Source of the DNA: Diplonema japonicum
Taxonomy: Eukaryota; Euglenozoa; Diplonemea; Diplonemida; Diplonemidae
Direction of reading: 5' to 3'
Assembly: GCA_964019335.1 (NCBI GenBank)
Contig: OZ025661.1
Span: forward strand, 400,001-464,000
Length of the DNA stretch: 64,000 bases
Shown here: positions 28,960-38,986 of the stretch, one piece after another
Layout of the letters: the number at the start of each line of letters is the position of its first letter
Numbering within the stretch: position 1 is the stretch's first letter
Notes under the pieces: model-generated
Told to the model about the DNA's origin: nothing
The model's database searches: none
Seen by the model: only the letters and a program-made list of their open reading frames with translations
Program-made: the position numbers and the translations under genes

Positions 28960-30981
28960 CTATTTCTTCTTCTTTACCAGCTTTACTTTTTTTACAGGCG
29001 CGGCAGCAGTGGCAGCGGGGGCAGCAACTTGAGAAGCGGCTTTGAGAGCCTCCCAGGCTGAGATTGGGGCAGCAGCAGCGGGGGCTTTTCTCTTACGTTT
29101 GCTGGCGGGCTTCACTTCTTTGACTTCGTCATCATCAGAAGCCTGGCTGTTTGTTTCTTCGTCAGTTTCTGCGGCATCAGGGTTGACCGGGGCATCGCCT
29201 TCATCAGCAGATGACATGGCTGAGTCGTCATCGTCTTCGTCAGCAACAATACCCTCTTCTTCCTGCTGCTTTTTGGATTTCAGCTCTTGGTTGATGATAT
29301 TGAAAGTAGAGTAGTTCTGGATTTTTTTCAGCAGCACCGTCTCGTCTTCAAGCTGTTGGTCCCTGAACTGCTGGTTGCTGTCGAAAGGCGGGGCGTTGAA
29401 CCAAGGGAGCCTGCCTCTCACCCAATCGTGAAGAACCATTCTTGAAGAACTGTCAGTGTCGGGCACCCCACCCCTCAGCAATTTACCCCTGTTCACTGCA
29501 ATTTGTGTTAAGAATTCGTCCGCGCCTTCCCAGTCTTCTTTCAACTCGTACGTCTTTGTAAGATCTTCCTTCTTGATGATCTGCAAGATTGTTTCAATAA
29601 CTTCCGTCTTGTCCTCGGCACCCATCCTCTCCACCCTCACAATTCCCTTGAGCACAGCCTCAATATCATTGTTCTTGTGGTCGGAGTCGTGGATAACACC
29701 AGGACAGTCGATCATGAAGATCGACTTGCTGAGGTTCACGTATTGCCACACCTTTGAAAAAGAAGAAAAGGTTTTTTTTTTTAATTTTATTTGTAGCACA
29801 TTTTTATAAAAAAAATATATATACCTTGGTTTCACCAGGGATCGGTGCAACTTTGCAAACTTTCTTCGCTCTGATCGTGTTGATGATGGATGACTTGCCA
29901 ACGTTGGGGTATCCGATCTTTTTTAATTTTTTTTTTTAATTTATTTTTTTTTTCTTTTTATTGTATAACGTACCAGCCCAACCGATATGGTTTTCTTCCC
30001 GCCCTTCTTTCCCTTCACCGCGCCGTGGAGGCGAGAGAATTGCCTCAGCAGATTGATGAGGTTGCCCTTGCCGAAGGGGTTGGTCAGCGAACCGTGGAAA
30101 GCGACAGTGGGGCGGTCTTTGGAAAGGATTTGAAGCCAACGGGCCGTGACCCAAGTGGGGACGAGATCGACCTTGTTGAGGACAAAAATGAGATGCTTGA
30201 ACTTCTTCTCTTTTTGGAGATAGTTTTCAATGTATCTGGACCGGGTGCCCAACGGATCTCTGGCATCAAGGACCTGGAGGATCACATCACTGGAATCGAT
30301 GACTTTCCAAAGCTGGCCCCAAATTCTCCCAGATTGACCTTTCGCGAAACCTGCTCTGTCTGCCTGCATGTCCCTCGCGACGGTAGCAGTCATTGTTAAA
30401 GGATCGGATTCTCTGGTTACATTGGCAAGCAACTGGCGATCCTTCGCGTCGCTGTAAGAAGTGGACAGTTCGTCCGCTTTCTTTGTGAGTTCTGTAAGAT
30501 TAGCGAAGGGGGTTGCCACACGCTTCCTCTTGGCTTGTTTCCCAAAGGTTCCCTTGAAATTGAACTGTTTCTGTTCCAAAAGGTTGTCCTTCACCTTGGG
30601 CTCCTCCAACAAGGACAATGGAAGTTTGGCCGGCTTGATGAGAATTGAGTAAGGGTCCTTCAGCTTCTTCGCCATCTCTTCTCTGAATTTTTGCATTGCT
30701 GCTTGTCCGATAACCTTGGGTGCGCCGAACCACTTCCTGTCGGGCATGATGCGCGCCATCTTTCCTTTTTCGATCTTGTCGCTCGGGTCGAGAACGCTTC
30801 CCTTTACGATTTCCCCTGTATTTGTGTCTCTCTTCAATTTTGTCCGGCGCATGTTCACCAAGTTCGTCACTCGATTGGTACGGAGATGCCCCTGTTTTTT
30901 GTCATCGAAGACTCGATGTTTTGTAGGTGGGATCGTGACCCCCGTCTTCTTCTTCAGCGCATTCGATGCTTTCTTCCCCAT
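28960..30981 (-). CDS. GNL2: Nucleolar GTPase NOG2/GNL2 (ribosome assembly)
   Basis: Three exons: 30981-29974, 29917-29825 and 29751-28960, giving 630 residues. Introns of 56 and 73 nt lie inside the G domain. The circularly permuted GTPase order is present: G4 NKVD ([12 protein letters not shown]), then G1 GYPNVGKSS in exon 2, G2-like PGETK, and G3 DCPG (IDCPGV) in exon 3. The N-terminal block with [10 protein letters not shown] and [13 protein letters not shown] is the NOG2 signature. The acidic region (about 530-590) and Lys-rich C-terminus are typical. NOG2 acts in the nucleolus and nucleoplasm on pre-60S particles near the peptidyl-transferase centre. The splice sites are fixed by the continuous family motifs: unspliced, the frames break inside the P-loop region. 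Very secure. Confidence 0.95.
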
Positions 30982-31590
30982 TTTTTTTTTTTTTTTTTTT
31001 TTTTGATGCAGGTGTGGAGGTGTCTTTTTTTTTTTTTTTTTTTTTTTTTGCGATTTTTTTTTTTCGATCGAACTTTTTTTTGTTCCAACAATAAACTGGT
31101 AGGGAAGTAAAGAGAGAGAGAGAGAGTAAGAAAAGAGGGGGAATTAAAAAAAAAAAAAAAGAGTAATGCCTCTTTTTTTTTTTTGTTTTGTTCTCTCTTT
31201 TTTTTTGAGAGGGAGTGAAGAGAAAAATAAAATAAAGGGTGAGAATGAGAGAGAATCCTTTTTTTTTTTTTTTTTTTTTTTCATTGGAGGTGATAAAAAC
31301 AACATATAGAATTGAATACATAGGCTACTATGACTCAAAGTGTGTGACCCAAGGACCTGTGTTTGACCCTAACCATTTTGGAGGGGAGGATTGCGAGATT
31401 TTTTTTTTTTTTACTTAGTCGTTCCATTTTTTACCGCCTCTCTTTCTCTCTCTTGTGCGTTACCCTCCATTCTCTACAAGGAACGAACTTTTTTTTATCT
31501 TCTTTTTTTTTTGTTTTGTTTCGGAGGACAATTAGGGGAGGGGGAGTGGATACGAAAAGAAAAAAAAAATAAGAAGAGGAAGAAAGAGAA

Positions 31591-31621
<31 letters not shown>

Positions 31622-31854
31622 CATATTTTATGGAAAGTGGTAATGGTATACTTAACGAAACAGCCTAAGGAGGGGAAAAAAAAAAGGGGTGTGTAGGGGG
31701 GAAACACAGGTAAACAAACAAACAATTCCGGGCCATATTCTTAAAAATTATCTTTCCTTTCTTTTTTTTTTTCTTCATTCGCCTTAAAGTAAGTGCGTCC
31801 CTCCCGCATAACACAAAAAAAAAAATCTACTGCAAACAAACCCCCCCCCCCCCC

Positions 31855-33381
31855 CTACCTAGCCAGCAAATAACTACACCGTTCACCAGATTTTCGTTTT
31901 GGAGTTCTTGTTGTAAGTGATCGTTCCTTGCTGGTTTTTGCCAACGATCTCGAAGGTGGACCTGAAGCAAGGAGGCGTATTGCTTTTTGTTGAATCTCCT
32001 GCAAATCGGGCTCCTTCTCCGGCGGGCGGGGCTGGGGGGGCGGGGTCGGGGCCGGGGTGGGGGTGTTCCACAGCGCTTTGCACAAAACCTTGCATTTCTG
32101 CAAAGCAGGCAGCTCTTTCTTCTTAATCTCCGCAATGATAAATCGAATACACGCGTCCCTATCCCCCTGCGGGCAGACCGCAAGCGTCGTCGCGGCCGTC
32201 TCTGTCTCCTTGTTGAAAGGAAAACACAAATCAAAATCGCCTTCTGCGGAATCGTGAAATGGCAACGATGATTTTCGACAAGCTTGAACCTCCCTCACAG
32301 CTCTATGCCTGGTGCACGTGCTTTTCTTTCGGCATGTTGCGGAAGGGGAGGGAGCAGGGCTTGCAGGATGTTCCTGAACCTTCAGGGTTTGCATCATATC
32401 GCGTACCAAAGGACCTTTTACCTTCTCATCCACCTCACCATCCACCTGCAGAGCGGGGGAAAAGTTCACCTCCAACAACCAAGGTTTCAAGCTTTGATCG
32501 ATTATCATATCAAAACCATACAGCTCAAAGCACGCTTCATGCCGAGGGACCGAGGTGGAGATAGACAACAATGTTATATTAACAACAGTTTCGATCCGTG
32601 TCCATAAGACATCCATGGGAACGCCGGTGTGTCTCAGCCATTCTGTGAACCTGTCGGCATCCCATTTGCAGCCCTCGCCTATGCCTTCCTTCTCCGCTGT
32701 GCAGTTAGGAGCGTTCTTGTTGAGCGACGTGTTCGTGAGGTGGGAGTGCAGGTTTTTCAAATCGCGGAGGTCGTATTTTTCCGTTCCGAATCGGACCAGA
32801 AAATTCCTGTAGACGTAAACCCGTAATGGTGAGAAGGAAGTCACTAATACGTAAAGACGCAGGTCGAACTTGTACCCTGACAGCAGCAACGGTCTGTCTA
32901 TGTATGTCTGCACCACGCTTGGGCAGTCGTATGATAGGTCACCGATGTCGCGGAAAACGTATATTTTTCGTCCGCGTGACAGTTCTGAGGGTTTGCATAT
33001 CCATGTGGGGGGTGTTCTCGCCCGTTCCCTGACCGCTGCGAAGTGTTGGCAGAACTTCACGTATTCTCCGGGCAGGATGAAGCTCACCGGGAGGATCTCG
33101 CAGACTTGTCCGTGCACTACGCGCATCCGGCGCAGGTTTCTTAGTAGTGTGTCCTTCTTCGTGATTTCCCCGCTTTTCGGAAAATGGTTTAACCGCTGGT
33201 ATGGATATTTCGCACCTTCGAGTTGTGATACTGTGAATCGAGCACTCTTCCACCACAAATTGTACGGTGGTTGTTCATCCTCCCCTTTCTCCTCGTCGTA
33301 TTCATCCCAACCGTCGCTCGCTAGGTACGTTCGCAGGATGGGCGGGACCTTCTCTGCATCGTACCTGAGGACGAACGGCAT
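31855..33381 (-). CDS. TTLL2: Tubulin polyglutamylase-type ligase TTLL2
   Basis: Predicted 508 residues, single exon. The ATG is at 33381; the in-frame GTG six bases upstream is not used. The TTL/ATP-grasp domain spans about 10-345. It includes ILRTYLASDGWDEYDEE, WWKSARF, RLNHFP, WICKPSELSRGRKIYVF (ATP-binding Lys), YKFDLRLYVLVTSF, RFGTEKYDL, HLTNTSLNK, and FELYGFDMIID with LKPWLLEVNFSPAL (Mg-binding Glu and Asn). The order and wording fit TTLL2 best among the TTLL families, which add glutamates to tubulin tails, usually in axonemes. The C-terminal third is Pro-rich (PTPAPTPPPQPRPPEKEPD) and basic. The gene starts only 68 bases after the stop of the adaptor-like gene, so the two are probably co-transcribed. 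Confidence 0.9.
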   Translation of the reverse strand: MPFVLRYDAEKVPPILRTYLASDGWDEYDEEKGEDEQPPYNLWWKSARFTVSQLEGAKYPYQRLNHFPKSGEITKKDTLLRNLRRMRVVHGQVCEILPVSFILPGEYVKFCQHFAAVRERARTPPTWICKPSELSRGRKIYVFRDIGDLSYDCPSVVQTYIDRPLLLSGYKFDLRLYVLVTSFSPLRVYVYRNFLVRFGTEKYDLRDLKNLHSHLTNTSLNKNAPNCTAEKEGIGEGCKWDADRFTEWLRHTGVPMDVLWTRIETVVNITLLSISTSVPRHEACFELYGFDMIIDQSLKPWLLEVNFSPALQVDGEVDEKVKGPLVRDMMQTLKVQEHPASPAPSPSATCRKKSTCTRHRAVREVQACRKSSLPFHDSAEGDFDLCFPFNKETETAATTLAVCPQGDRDACIRFIIAEIKKKELPALQKCKVLCKALWNTPTPAPTPPPQPRPPEKEPDLQEIQQKAIRLLASGPPSRSLAKTSKERSLTTRTPKRKSGERCSYLLAR

Positions 33382-33449
33382 GGGCACCTGTGTGTGTCTG
33401 TGTTAAGAGGGAAAGGGAGAAAGAAAAGAAAAAAAAGAAGAATAAAAAC
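33382..33449 (-). promoter_or_regulatory. 68-bp intergenic spacer with pyrimidine tract and AG
   Basis: On the minus strand the spacer reads an A/T-rich start, then about 25 nt of pyrimidines (CTTTTCTTTCTCCCTTTCCC...), TTAACACAG, then ACACACACAG and GTGCCC before the ATG of the TTLL2 gene. The AGs are at 33398 and 33388. It is too short for an ordinary promoter and terminator, and it has the textbook layout of a polycistronic trans-splicing junction. Confidence 0.6.
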
Positions 33450-35000
33450 TTACTCCGCCAAAAAATCATTCTCCGAACAAAAGCGGTTGCGCACCCCGCC
33501 CGTCATCACGGCCTCCACAGCGCAGGCCTCGTCGGAAAAGAACGCCGCACTGGTGTTCGTCACCTTCCCTGGACCGTCCAATGTCATGACAACAGGTCGG
33601 TGCGAGGCAACATGCGACTGGTACGCCTCCTCAGTAGGCGGGTCGGGGGGTGCGGATTGAATTCTAGCCTGCAGCTTGCCCCCCACTAGGACGGTTCCGT
33701 TGTGGATTGCCTGCCACCGGAGGGTTGATGACGAGGGGTCGTACTGTGCTTCGGGCTTCGCCTGTTGCTTTGCAGGGGACGCGGTGTTCGTGCTGCACCC
33801 GATACTAAAAACAAGGTTGGTAATAGTGACGTAGGGGTTCACAGCCCACTGCACCGTGACCTGGTCCAGATACTGCCCCTCCTGCGACTGCATCGTGTTC
33901 CACGTCAGTTTTGCCTTCAAAGGGATCAACACAGTGGGGTTCGTCACCTTTCGGTACTTCAAAATACATGCAGGGGTGCGTGCGTTGTCAGTCCCCTCTA
34001 CCTGCTTCACCACCACTTTGTATATACCTTCCGAGACCTCTTGGCAGAATGCAGGGTTGGCCCGGACCTCCTCTCGGGTCAGATTTTCAAGTTTCAGGTA
34101 TATTTCTTCAATGGGAGCGTTTTTAGCTTCGTCGGAAGTGGCTTCTACAACGCGGCCTTTACCCAAGACGAGGATGCCGCCCGTGACGGTTGTGGGCCCT
34201 TCGGTGCCGTTCGTGAAGCAAGATGAAATCGTCTCTTGGACCAATGCGGAGAGAGCGTAGGTTTTCCTTGCAGCGTTGGGGAGAGGTGGGGGTGGTGTTG
34301 TTCGGAGCAGCATTGCTTCCAGCTCTGTGGGCTGTTGCGGTTTCACATCCACAGGGACGGGGACGGGGGAAGCATTTTGCGAACGAGACTCGGAGAACGA
34401 AACCAAATCCTGTTTACCCAATATCGGCGACATCGCAAGCCGCAAAGGTGTGGCCGGTGGTTTCTCTAGACCGGGCTCCATCTCCTCATATGTCGCCATA
34501 ATCGATGTTAGCTTGCTTCTAATGGAAATCATGCTGTCCGTGGCGGTTGTGGCATCGAGGTATCTCCTGTTGACCTGATAAGTCGGAGGAGATGATTTAT
34601 GTTGCTTCATGTTCCCTACAGGTTCGCCATGGGGTGCGTGGAGGGTCTCTTCCATGAACAGAAACACTTCACCATATTTTTTTTTAAGCCCGGCCACCGT
34701 TGCCTGAAGCTTTCTTGTTTTTAACTCCGATACTACCAGGCCTATCCTCTCAAAGGCTTCTTGTGGGTGTACTCCAACCTCGGCTGCACACACAATGTAC
34801 ATGTCTTGGACCAGTCGGTAGGCACAGCTATAACTGTTTAGTATATCCAAGACGCCTTCGTTCGCTGTTTTAGCTGCCATTCCAAAAGCTTGGGAAACAG
34901 CGCTCCCTACGTAAGCGTTCATTTCAGCTTTGCGATGCAGTGAGAGGTTTGCTTTTGTCTTCGCATCTTGTATGAATAGGGCCTGGATCCCTTCATGCAT
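33450..35000 (-). CDS. Mu-homology adaptor protein, muniscin/TSET TCUP-like
   Basis: Predicted 516 residues from ATG at 35000. The upstream frame is homopolymer-derived. The N-terminal part (about 1-135) looks like the longin domain of adaptor medium chains: EGIQALFIQDAKTKANLSL, then LDILNSYSCAYRLVQDMYIV, then KYGEVFLFMEETL. A linker with Pro/Ser and PVPVPV follows. The part from about 260 to 516 is beta-rich and resembles a mu-homology domain (GGILVLGKGRVVEA, EGIYKVVVKQVEG, VQWAVNPYVTITNLVFSIGC, STLRWQAI). Lack of an F-BAR domain and presence of a longin half point to the TSET subunit TCUP or a divergent AP medium chain rather than FCHo. Such proteins recruit cargo or coat at the plasma membrane or Golgi. 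Family assignment rests on pattern, not alignment. Confidence 0.55.
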   Translation of the reverse strand: MHEGIQALFIQDAKTKANLSLHRKAEMNAYVGSAVSQAFGMAAKTANEGVLDILNSYSCAYRLVQDMYIVCAAEVGVHPQEAFERIGLVVSELKTRKLQATVAGLKKKYGEVFLFMEETLHAPHGEPVGNMKQHKSSPPTYQVNRRYLDATTATDSMISIRSKLTSIMATYEEMEPGLEKPPATPLRLAMSPILGKQDLVSFSESRSQNASPVPVPVDVKPQQPTELEAMLLRTTPPPPLPNAARKTYALSALVQETISSCFTNGTEGPTTVTGGILVLGKGRVVEATSDEAKNAPIEEIYLKLENLTREEVRANPAFCQEVSEGIYKVVVKQVEGTDNARTPACILKYRKVTNPTVLIPLKAKLTWNTMQSQEGQYLDQVTVQWAVNPYVTITNLVFSIGCSTNTASPAKQQAKPEAQYDPSSSTLRWQAIHNGTVLVGGKLQARIQSAPPDPPTEEAYQSHVASHRPVVMTLDGPGKVTNTSAAFFSDEACAVEAVMTGGVRNRFCSENDFLAE

Positions 35001-35475
35001 TTCCCCTCCCCTTTCCCCCCCCCTTTTTTTTAATTTTGGTGTATTGGTGCAAAACATTTCTTTTTGGATTAAAAAAAAGGGGGGGAGGGGAGAGGGGGAA
35101 AAGCAGAACAAAAAAATTGCTTTTTTTTTCCTCGATCGGTTTTTTTTTCCCCCTATTTTTTCCCACGTCCTTCTTCTTAGGGGGAATCTTCGGGCTTAAC
35201 ACATCCCTCCGTTTTTTTTTTTTTTTTTTTCTTCCTTTTCCCCCCTCTTTTTCTTCTTCTTCTTCTTCTTCTTCTCCCTCCCCAAAGGTACACTTTTTTT
35301 TTAATAAAAAAAAGATCTCCCCTTCTACTTTGCTTATACACTTTTTTTTTTTGGGTTTTGTGTTTTTTGGGTTCATTTTTTTAAACCTTTTATTAAATTT
35401 CACTGTGTTATTTCTCTTTTTCCCTGTGTGTGTTGGGGGTTTTCCTTCCCCTATAAATTCATACCAATTTTTCTT
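35001..35475. other. Low-complexity spacer
   Basis: No gene is seen. Long T, G and C runs and a (CTT)n tract near 35251-35280 separate the adaptor-like gene from the SR protein. Confidence 0.6.
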
Positions 35476-36291
35476 TTAGTACCTATCCCTATCATCTCTC
35501 TTCTCCCTCCTATCGTAAGATCTGTCCTCTCTGCTGTCCCTCCTGTAATCACGTTCCCTTCTGTCGTCTCTCCTGTCTCTGTCATCTCTTCTTCTGTCGG
35601 TGTCCCTTTCATCCCTTCTCCTGTCCATGCCCCTTTCATCCCTTCTCCTGTCGGTGTCCCTTTCATCCCTTCTTCTATCCATGTCTCTTTCATCCCTTCT
35701 CCTGCCCATGTCTCTTTCATCCCTTCTGTCTCTTCCCCTGCTGTCTCTCCTCCTGCTAGATGTTGACGGGTATGGTGCGTAGTCAGATCTGAGTGGGTGT
35801 TTTCATCAAAATTATTATTTTTTATGGTACCCTCTGTTCTGTCTCCTGTATTCCCTGTCCCTGCTGTCTCTTCTTTCGGTCCTGTCTCGACTGCTTCTCC
35901 TCCTTGGTGCGTGTCCTGATCTCGGTTCCACCGTGACTTGTCGGTCCCCCAGATACTTCCCGTCGAGTACCTCAATGGCGCCCTTTGCGCAGTTTTCGTC
36001 ACGCAGAGTCACAAAGCAGTAGTTTTTGTTTCTGATGCCCTTCCCGCCGCGCCACATCTCCACAGATTGGACATGGAAACTGTTTTTTTCTTTTTCTTCC
36101 CCCCCCCCCATACTCCTCAAAGAATCTCTCGATGTCCCTCTCCGTGGTGTTTTCTTTGTCGAAATTCACAACAAAGACGATGTTGGAGGTGATCGGCTGG
36201 TCCTTCTTTTTCCTGTTGTCTCCCTTCGAGATCTCTACCCGCAAACGGCTGCCTTTATTTATTTATTTATTTTTAAAATCTTTCTTCGAAG

Positions 36292-36324
<33 letters not shown>

Positions 36325-36519
36325 CCCCCACATACGCCCCGTATCGTGGTCGTTCAAACGGTTCACTGCATCGTCTGCAGAAGACTGGTCCTTGAAAATC
36401 ACGAAGCTGTACTTTTCCTTCATGTCCACTCTGTCCACGACACCGGCCTCCCTGTCGAATAAATCATAGATGTCGCGGGACACCCACGAACGTGGGTAAT
36501 CCGACACATAGACCGACAT
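35476..36519 (-). CDS. Two-RRM SR-type splicing factor
   Basis: Four exons: 36519-36336, 36252-36114, 36079-35831 and 35752-35476. They sum to 849 nt (282 residues). RRM1 (1-70) has VYVSDYP and YSFVIFKD (RNP2/RNP1). RRM2 (about 80-160) has NIVFVVNFDK and KNYCFVTL. The second intron is only 34 nt (GTATG, a G run, then A-rich DNA to CAG). Removing it is needed to join IERFFEE to DFHVQSVEMW. The tail is a regular array of RRRDERD-type units (RD/RS domain), typical of SR proteins phosphorylated by SRPK kinases and acting in nuclear cis- or trans-splicing. The closest known style is the trypanosome RRM1/TSR proteins, which is inference. The tail-coding DNA is itself repetitive (35560-35720). Confidence 0.85.
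36080..36113 (-). other. 34-nt intron in the SR gene
   Basis: Minus strand: donor GAGGA|GTATGG, a run of about 11 G, then a GAA/AAA-rich stretch ending CAG|TTTCC. At 34 nt it is far shorter than typical spliceosomal introns. The flanking exons code for adjacent parts of RRM2 in different frames, so the bases must be removed or the gene is broken. Confidence 0.75.
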
Positions 36520-36703
36520 TCTTTTTTTTTTTTTCTTCTCCCCCTCCTATTTGTCTTGATTTTGTATCCAAGATAAAAAAAAAAAAAAAAAAGAAGAGAA
36601 AAGGAGTGGGGGGAAGTGAAAAAGAGGGGGGTGACGAGGTTTTTTTTTTTTTCTTTTTTTTTTCCCCCATCTAAAACACACTTTTTTTTTTCCCGTGCCA
36701 CAC

Positions 36704-38986
36704 TTAATCCAAAGCACCGAATAAATCATCATCGAGTTCTGCTTCTACAGAAGGTTGGATCGGCAGCTCTTCTTCTTCTTCCATCGCTTTCAAGAACATC
36801 TCCGCTTCCTGTTTCGTGACCTTTGAGTCGGGCGCCTCGTGTGTGGTTATCAAGGTAATGTTCAATGTCTGCAACAACGTCCAGAACTTTTGTTTCTGCC
36901 CGGAGACACATAACTTTTTAACGGAAGAAAGGTAAGTGTTGAAGGCCTCGGCCTCGTCCTCACAAACGCAAGCTTCACGAAGCGCCTGGATACATTCTTT
37001 TGCCTTGTTGTACAACTGGCTGCGAATGGAGTCTTGAAGGAGCTTTGTGATGACATTCTGCATTTCTGTGATGGCTTGCTGGACAAAATCCCCATCCACG
37101 CGTGTGATCATGGCTTTGAAGTCAGAGACAGGTGTCACGGTGGTAATGGTTGAAACAACCGTTTTGTCAAGAACTCTATCTACGTCAAGCGTTTTTTCAA
37201 ATGTGGATTTATTGTCGTTGGTGTTGGTGGCGTTCCAGTATGATGCGCCTGTGGTGTTCGATCCATCGTCGGTGACGCCGAGCTTGGGTTTTTTCGCAGG
37301 CGGTGCGTCGATGTCAACAGGACCTCTTCCGTCTGCGAACCAGTATTTTTTCCCTTCGGTTCCCTTGCCCTCAACCCTGTCGACGAGCTTCACAGACATG
37401 ACGTTTTTGAGGTTTTCAATATGCGGTACAGCGCCTCTGAAGAAACCTGCTAAGTTGTTGTTTTCCGATGCGAATAAACAACAGGATTTTGCGATTTTCG
37501 AGTCGACAGGGGGTAGTGCCGCGTCCGGTTTCAACAACCTCGCACGCACTGCCTGTTGGAAGTACTGTACAGTAGGGTTGTACACGTCACGCGGTCGAAG
37601 TGCTTCGCATGGTTCCTGCGTGTCCTCGTCCATCCCAGCATCACATAGATCCATTGTGTTTATAACGGCTTCTGCAGAGCGGAGCTGTTCTGCTGTTAGA
37701 GTTTCGTTGGCTTGGTTTTTGAAATCGTATTTCCGGAGATCCTCGCAGTAAGGCAGCTCGTTCATCATCAGGCAGCGTTTTCCGCTTGTAATGTGCGGCC
37801 ACGCGACGCATAGTGTTGGTTCTGTGTAGTTTCGCTTCACCACGCGCAGTACGGCGCCCATGTCTGTCTCGTAGAGGGCCTGAACGAACGGCAGGAATGC
37901 GGACTCCGCATCGGTGTCCGCGCATGGCGTTGTCAGCACACAGCTCCCGTGCATGAGATGATGTCTTCTAATTGAGGTTTTCGGTACGAACGCCAACACC
38001 TTCATCCCCTTCAACCCACCGTCAAATTTCAAAACCTGACTATCAACCTCGTTGAACGGGACCACCGTGCACCCGTACCTGTAAGCCTTCACTCTATCAT
38101 CTTCAAGAACTTCAATATCCGTGTCGTCAGATCTGAAGTACCTCCGTTCTAGGTTAACCTTCCCTGCTGAGTCTTCATCCGCTTTTTTGGAAATCTTGCG
38201 AAGTGTGGCTAACTTGAATTTGTTTGTTTTCATGTAAGCGAAAAGGGGTATTTTCAGATCCTCTCCGAACTCCAAGCAGGCTCTTGTTGCGGTTCGTTGA
38301 GACACACTACGTGCAGAGAGATCGGTGAGGCGACGGAGGGCCGTTTCAAGAGGGGTGATGATCGAGTCGTGTCCGATTGTACCCACCATGTGGTGGAGGA
38401 CCTTTTCGTTTTGTTGTTTGCTGGTGAGGTCGGCCCAGTCCTCCTCTTGAGCAGCCTGTTCGGGTGTGAGATACGTGAAGTCAACGCCAACGATAATGAG
38501 AGAAATTTCGTTGAGCTGAAATGACTGCACGACTGCCTCTAAATCTTCTTTTTTGTTCACATCGTCCCCAGCTGACGTGAACAGAAACACCCTCTTGCGG
38601 AAACGGAGCTTTTTAACACGTGCGTTGAGCAAATCGCCGGCCACGACAAGGGAGTCTATCATATCCATTTTGCCGCCGTCACATTTCACGCCCTTTAGTT
38701 TTCTGATGTCCTCTGGTGAGGGTTTTCCAATTGGCGTTAGGACGGTGATATTCTGGTACTCCCCAGGGTATTGAACAGCTAATGGGTTGTGCGTGTCGGC
38801 TGTTCCCGCCAGAACCACCCCCACCTCGTCCTGGTGGCTGTACTGTATTTTCTTCAGGAGATACTCGGCAATAGCTGCGCGGCCCTCTTCTACCACTTTA
38901 GAGTCTCCTTTTGACAGCTCCTTCATATGTTTTCCAAGGTCCCATATGACCACAACAGCTTCTTTGCTAGGTGGTGCTTTGCTCAT
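36704..38986 (-). CDS. XRCC5: Ku80 DNA end-binding protein
   Basis: Predicted 760 residues, single exon. The order is an N-terminal von Willebrand-like domain (AVVVIWDLGKHMKEL to about 230, including RKRVFLFTSAGDD), the Ku beta-barrel/bridge core (about 240-540, including ERRYFRSDDTDIEVLEDDRV, YRYGCTVVPF, LKGMKVLAFVPKTSI and YCEDLRKYDF), and an alpha-helical C-terminal domain (about 620-730). The end, EAELDDDLFGALD, is acidic with spaced hydrophobics. It resembles the DNA-PKcs-binding tail of animal Ku80 (EExxxDDLL type). Ku70/Ku80 binds double-strand DNA ends for non-homologous joining and telomere upkeep. The length is normal. The Ku70 partner is not in the window. Confidence 0.92.
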   Translation of the reverse strand: MSKAPPSKEAVVVIWDLGKHMKELSKGDSKVVEEGRAAIAEYLLKKIQYSHQDEVGVVLAGTADTHNPLAVQYPGEYQNITVLTPIGKPSPEDIRKLKGVKCDGGKMDMIDSLVVAGDLLNARVKKLRFRKRVFLFTSAGDDVNKKEDLEAVVQSFQLNEISLIIVGVDFTYLTPEQAAQEEDWADLTSKQQNEKVLHHMVGTIGHDSIITPLETALRRLTDLSARSVSQRTATRACLEFGEDLKIPLFAYMKTNKFKLATLRKISKKADEDSAGKVNLERRYFRSDDTDIEVLEDDRVKAYRYGCTVVPFNEVDSQVLKFDGGLKGMKVLAFVPKTSIRRHHLMHGSCVLTTPCADTDAESAFLPFVQALYETDMGAVLRVVKRNYTEPTLCVAWPHITSGKRCLMMNELPYCEDLRKYDFKNQANETLTAEQLRSAEAVINTMDLCDAGMDEDTQEPCEALRPRDVYNPTVQYFQQAVRARLLKPDAALPPVDSKIAKSCCLFASENNNLAGFFRGAVPHIENLKNVMSVKLVDRVEGKGTEGKKYWFADGRGPVDIDAPPAKKPKLGVTDDGSNTTGASYWNATNTNDNKSTFEKTLDVDRVLDKTVVSTITTVTPVSDFKAMITRVDGDFVQQAITEMQNVITKLLQDSIRSQLYNKAKECIQALREACVCEDEAEAFNTYLSSVKKLCVSGQKQKFWTLLQTLNITLITTHEAPDSKVTKQEAEMFLKAMEEEEELPIQPSVEAELDDDLFGALD

